DNA from: Candolleomyces eurysporus
Lineage: Eukaryota > Basidiomycota > Agaricomycetes > Agaricales > Psathyrellaceae
Length of the DNA: 64,000 nt
Direction: 5' to 3'
Assembly: GCA_027579435.1 (NCBI GenBank)
Contig: JANBPK010001200.1
Span: forward strand, 1 to 64,000
The notes under the pieces: generated by a model
Databases searched by the model: none
The model's input: only the letters and a program-made list of their open reading frames with translations
What the model was told of the DNA's origin: nothing
Shown here: positions 60,169-64,000 of the stretch, piece by piece
Numbering within the stretch: the first letter of the stretch is position 1
How the letters are laid out: each line of letters begins with the position of its first letter
Program-made: the position numbers and the translations under genes

Positions 60169-60840
60169 GTCAGGAAGTTAGAGGGTGAGCACTGGACTGT
60201 TGTGAGACCATTTCAGAGCAATCGCCTTCATTTTATAGACCTTCATAGTGCCCTGAAGGAGAACGAGGAACACCGAGACAAATTTGAAAGCCGTTTTTCA
60301 GTCACCGGATGAGTCAAAAGCCCTCGAAATTGGACAAAGTAGTCGCGATCATCGAGTTTCGTAGATTGAGTTTCACGGTTCCACGCGGCACCGCAAGCAT
60401 GAAGCGGTGGTGGGCTGCCTCTACATGACAAACGGGTTTTCATTCACTTAGATCCATTGAAGACGGAAGTCGAGCAGGAGACCTATGAAATCTCTAATGG
60501 ACGTCGGTAAAAAGCCCATGATATAAGGTTTATCATCGTTTAAATGCGGATAGCACGCACCTCGCGGTCATGCAATGAGAGAGGCTACCACGTTACCTCT
60601 CCAGCACCAGAGTACTCAAATCTAGAAAAAAAGTCCCGAGGCTAGCTCACTCCCGACTGAAGAATAGGACTCCTCAATACCGGCGACTCTATAACGCTTG
60701 GCACAGATATCGCGGTAGGCCCTTTCAGGACTTCTCTCCGACACATCTAGACAATTAACAGAGTTACGTTTTGTATATTACAAGCCCAGATGCACCCATC
60801 ATCGGCATTCTTGTAATCATGAAGCCATGGCCGAACCTAC
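60169..60840. promoter_or_regulatory. Upstream region of laccase 1
   Basis: No gene supported. The laccase 1 promoter must lie here. A TATA-like word (TCTATAAAA on the minus strand) is at about 60233-60240, some 70 bp before the start. I do not see metal-response or xenobiotic motifs I would defend. Confidence 0.45.
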
Positions 60841-61693
60841 GTGAACGGTGACGCAGCCGAATGGACCGTCCGTATCAGTCAACCCACCATCATGGCAGGA
60901 ACGTGGTCGCTGTCGAAGAGTATTGAAGATCCGCACAAGCTTTCTGAGCATCATTGGGAGCACTTTCATGAAAGGGAATCAATCGATGCTGCGCCAGTTG
61001 ACTGGAAGAGCGAGAGTTCACGGATGTTGTTGAAGTGTTACATACATTATTGGTGCCGATTCAATTTTGAAAGGGTGGTTACGGCAATGCCCAACCCAGC
61101 GACCTTTGAAGCTCCTAGTTCAAAGGCCGCCAAAAACCCATCCCCGATTGGAGCCGAATGAACCGCGAGAAATTAATACCTCAGACAAACTCTACTTACT
61201 CAGAGGCAGAATGAAACACGGAAATCCCCCCAGAGAAATAGCAATGCAGTTCAGGCACCATATGACCCTCGCCAACTTGAACCACAGACGACCGATTGCA
61301 ACAATTGCGACCTCAAGCCGTCCGCTAGCCATCGAGGCTCATCGAGATATACGCCCAAAGCTAGCTCGCGATCAGAGGAAGTGCCGTTTCTGCACACAGG
61401 TCGTCGAGACACCCGAGCATGTTCTCCTGGAACGCACGTGCGTACCAGATATCGTCAACCTTAGGTGTGCCTTCACGAAAGAACTTGCGGAGACGTGCGA
61501 CGCCGCGACACTGAGCCTCATTGCCAGCGGTCAGCACCCGATCGAACAGCTCAAAACTCTCATCTACGCTTACGAGGTCCTCTCTGTAGTAGATGACCTT
61601 TGTATAGACCAATGCAATTATAAACATCTGGATCTAAGTACAGGAGAGGTGCTCAGCGAAATGCGAGCCGAGAAGGGCGACGCAATCCAATAA
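60841..61693 (+). mobile_element. Remnant of a non-LTR retrotransposon reverse-transcriptase C-terminus
   Basis: The frame ending at 61693 reads FRHHMTLANLNHRRPIA, then PLAIEAHRDIRPKLARDQRK, and a Cys/His element CRFCTQVVETPEHVLLE. Such a terminal zinc element after the polymerase is usual in LINE-type reverse transcriptases of agaricomycetes (family recall). The frame just upstream (60841-61161: LLKCYIHYWCRFNFERV) may be another piece of the same or a neighbouring element. No polymerase or endonuclease domain remains, so it is a truncated, dead fragment. Confidence 0.5.
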
Positions 61694-62334
61694 ATTTACA
61701 CTTTTCAGGATTCCTCGCTCCACCGGCTTCTCCAGGATGGACATCGGGAGGGATCTCAAACTCTTTGCCCAGACAGTCGCCGGCAACCCTGGTAGGGTCC
61801 GGGTTGAAGGGGCCGGAATCCCCCCACACTCGACCTGGGGTTGGTGGCCAGTTGATTGGCGTTCTCCAACCTTTGAACTCATAGTACTCACACACACATA
61901 CCCGGGCCAACAAATGGTGAAGACGCAGGGAGCGCGACTTCAACCGACTTGAGCATGACCATATGACACGAATATTGCCTATGCCTCCATCCTGTTACGT
62001 TTTCATGGGAGTATTGGTACAGGTGCCGGCACCTGCCTGATTTTCGGTACATTGGGTCACCGAATTGGAACATGTACTTGGAGGGAGGAATTTTGGTATA
62101 TCTTGCGTTAGTCCGAGATAAAGCTCTTGGGATATGATCTGACTCAGTGACCTGGAAGGTTTCAACGTTCAACTTGACCACGACTGCTGCTGCTGACCTC
62201 TTCAAGAAATCCAGCACCCGTCCGTACTAAAACGCGTAGGAACATCTAAAAGAGGGGCTGAAGCGACATATCCGAGTGAGACAATGACCACATGTCAGTG
62301 TCTCTACTGGCATACTGGTTTATGTCTTTTTATC
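61694..62334. other. Intergenic between retroelement remnant and BTB fragment
   Basis: No supported gene. A minus-strand frame around 61880-61700 (GKEFEIPPDVHPGEAGGARN) is protein-like but isolated. Confidence 0.3.
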
Positions 62335-62487
62335 AGTCGCGGGCTGTGGGTTACCTATTGACACAACTCTCAGCTCTTCTGACGGGGCTCTCACAGGAGC
62401 TCACAAAGCCAACCTAGAGCTTTACGGAGAAGCCTTTCCCCTGCCTGCGCGTCACAGAAACGTCATAATAGAACAATATATACTCTA
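62335..62487 (+). pseudogene. BTB/POZ fragment 7
   Basis: After a TATCAG acceptor the sequence reads AGCGLPIDTTLSSSDGALTG and AHKANLELYGEAFPLPA, matching the first third of the BTB domain of gene 3, and then stops. It preserves the conserved intron-exon edge of the family. No downstream half is found. A truncated stray copy between the two laccases, about 6.4 kb from the main cluster. Confidence 0.65.
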
Positions 62488-62644
62488 GAAATACATCGAA
62501 GATCGGCAGCTAATTATAAGTGACAACAAAGAAGATTAGGATTGATGAATGAAAGCGGGGATAATTAGGCAAGGATACACTTTAAATGATCCATCACAAC
62601 ACAAATCATAAGCTTGGAATATATCGCCAGTAAATTGTACCCAT

Positions 62645-64000
62645 TCACGGAGCCTGAGGAACGGTCTGAATCGACTTCAGAGATGCCGGGAGGTTGTCGA
62701 AAGTTTGGCACAGCTGGCTCCAGGCATCTGTGTAAAAAGTCAGCACGATATTCGGTGTAGTCGAAGGAAGACAAGACGTCTAACCTGGAACTGGGTTCTC
62801 AATTGCCGTTGACTCCGTGTCTTCGGCGAAGACAATAGCGAGCCCAGCTGCAAGATGGAACTCAATGTGGCTGGGAATGAAGCGAAGTGTGTCGGAAAAG
62901 TTCGCTCCCTTCTAATAGAAGATACACGCACCAATGGAAGAACCAAGGTCCTGGGTTATCAGTAGTGAAGCGAATAGTAACTTCATCGTTATTTCCGCCA
63001 AGGTCGACGACGTCCCGACGGACTGGGTCAACGTAATTGTCGACGGTGCTGCCAGCACTCCGAATAACGCTGAACGCGTGCTACAGAGAATTCAACGTCA
63101 GCACACCCCCCCCTAAGCGACGACTGAGATCCAGACTTACCCCGTGCATATGGAAAGGGTGCTAGTAATTCTATGTGAGCCGAAGTTCGCCTATGGAATT
63201 AATGGGATGACTTACAGGCCCAGCGGTGTTGAGACCTGGGAAGGTGACCTCCACCACCTTGTCGCGAGGAAGGGAGTAGATTGACCCGGCAGGCAAGAGA
63301 TCCTTAGGCTCACGCGCTCCGCTCAGAATTTGGAGGAGAACGGGAACCGAGGGAGGGTCATAGGCGGTCCCATTGATCAGGAATCTGCCGCCACTGAATG
63401 CCATGTTGAAGCGCAGGTTTACGTCGGCGGCTCCACGCCCAGCAGTCCCTGGGGCAGCCTTATTCTGAAGAGGGTGCAACGCAGTCTCCTGAAGAACGAG
63501 AGGGGTAGCAGGTTGACTGGTTGTTGGCTCAACCGCTTCCACTCCCGCATAGCGAAGGATGGCTGAGTTGACCCCGCCGCTGAAAGTATTGGCGAGACCG
63601 TTTCTACCAATGTTGGGAAGCGCTCGAATCCAGTAGTTATTGGGGTCCTGGTTAGCGTGGAGGACGAAAGAGTATCGCTGACCTGTCGATGCACTGTCAG
63701 GGAAATGCTGACGCCAACGATACGAACAATCGAATCTCACCAGCAAAAATCTGAATTTGATCGACTTCAACAGGCTCGGTCAATTGACCGTCTGCCTCGA
63801 TGACAAGTAACTTGTGGTTGTCAATCGAGAACCGATAGTTTGGGTCGCAAGAAAGAGAGACGAGACGAATGCGATACTTCTTGTCTTTCTCGACGTTAAC
63901 GATCGAGAGAGGAATAGTCTTATCCCCACTGACGGAGCGACCCTTGCCATTGATGAGAGTGGCGTCAGATAATGCTGGCTGGGGCAACGATGGTGCTTGA
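62645..64000 (-). CDS. Laccase (multicopper oxidase) 2, 5' end beyond the window
   Basis: Six exons are visible (about 64000-63741, 63682-63216, 63161-63141, 63080-62932, 62870-62785, 62727-62645), giving the last 354 residues. Copper motif 3 is HPFHMHG (Met in place of the usual Leu) and is again a 21-nt exon of its own. Motif 4 is [12 protein letters not shown], with Leu at the axial position of the type 1 copper. Motifs 1 and 2 must lie beyond 64000. The visible part aligns with laccase 1 exon for exon from exon 8 to exon 11 ([41 protein letters not shown]), so the two are tandem duplicates. The C-terminus is SIQTVPQAP. Confidence 0.93.

Noticed and set aside
1..64000. tRNA or rRNA genes
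   Set aside because: I scanned for T-loop GGTTCGA-type boxes with matching stems and found none that folds into a cloverleaf by eye. No rRNA-like stretch is present.

Overview
The window looks like nuclear DNA of a basidiomycete fungus, most probably an agaricomycete. Genes are broken up by many 45-70 bp GT-AG introns and tiny exons. The gene content also fits: two laccases, a secreted tyrosinase, three GPI-type CFEM proteins, a class II DAHP synthase, an ICMT-family methyltransferase, a fungal beta-carbonic anhydrase, and two expanded families typical of agaricomycetes (BTB/POZ proteins and an uncharacterised multi-exon family). There are no bacterial-type operons. All gene models below are my own manual splicing. 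Exon junctions were chosen so that the phase closes and paralogues agree, and no transcript evidence was used.

Layout. 1-2.8 kb: pyrimidine-rich DNA without a convincing gene. 2.9-3.9 kb: one unknown three-exon gene (-). 4-7.4 kb: gene-poor, with two copies of a small terminal-inverted-repeat element. 7.4-24.4 kb: three members (A, B, C) of an uncharacterised paralogous family. Between A and B lies a CpG-depleted island holding a decayed multicopy-type gene and a dead fragment of the family. A small secreted hydrophobic protein gene sits between B and C. 24.7-30.7 kb: a conserved block of CFEM protein, class II DAHP synthase (15 exons) and ICMT-type methyltransferase. 32.6-35.6 kb: family member D (-). 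35.7-41.9 kb: a roughly 2.2 kb segmental duplication whose two copies each end in a CFEM gene. 42.9-55.9 kb: a BTB/POZ cluster (three intact genes, three pseudogenes) interrupted by a tyrosinase, a carbonic anhydrase and a probable solo LTR. 56-64 kb: two laccases on the minus strand (the second runs off the window end), separated by a non-LTR retrotransposon remnant and a BTB fragment.

The most unusual content is family A-D. All four share a Gly/Phe/Asn-type N-terminal motif, a polybasic patch, a conserved core (SLY[IV][IV]TGC[IV]KSDS[WY]A) and two later motifs (H[PL]CD.IN and ALSHDDDW), with nearly identical exon lengths. Their C-termini have diverged completely: C ends in two zinc-finger units, A in a hydrophobic tail, B in an unrelated tail, and D in sequence built from a locally repeated unit. 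A CpG-decayed fifth fragment sits next to B. This looks like a fast-evolving sensor or regulator family with swapped output ends. The BTB cluster shows the same birth-and-death pattern. Copper enzymes (two laccases, a tyrosinase) and surface CFEM proteins suggest an extracellular redox and heme or iron interface. Tight functional linkage between neighbours is inference only.
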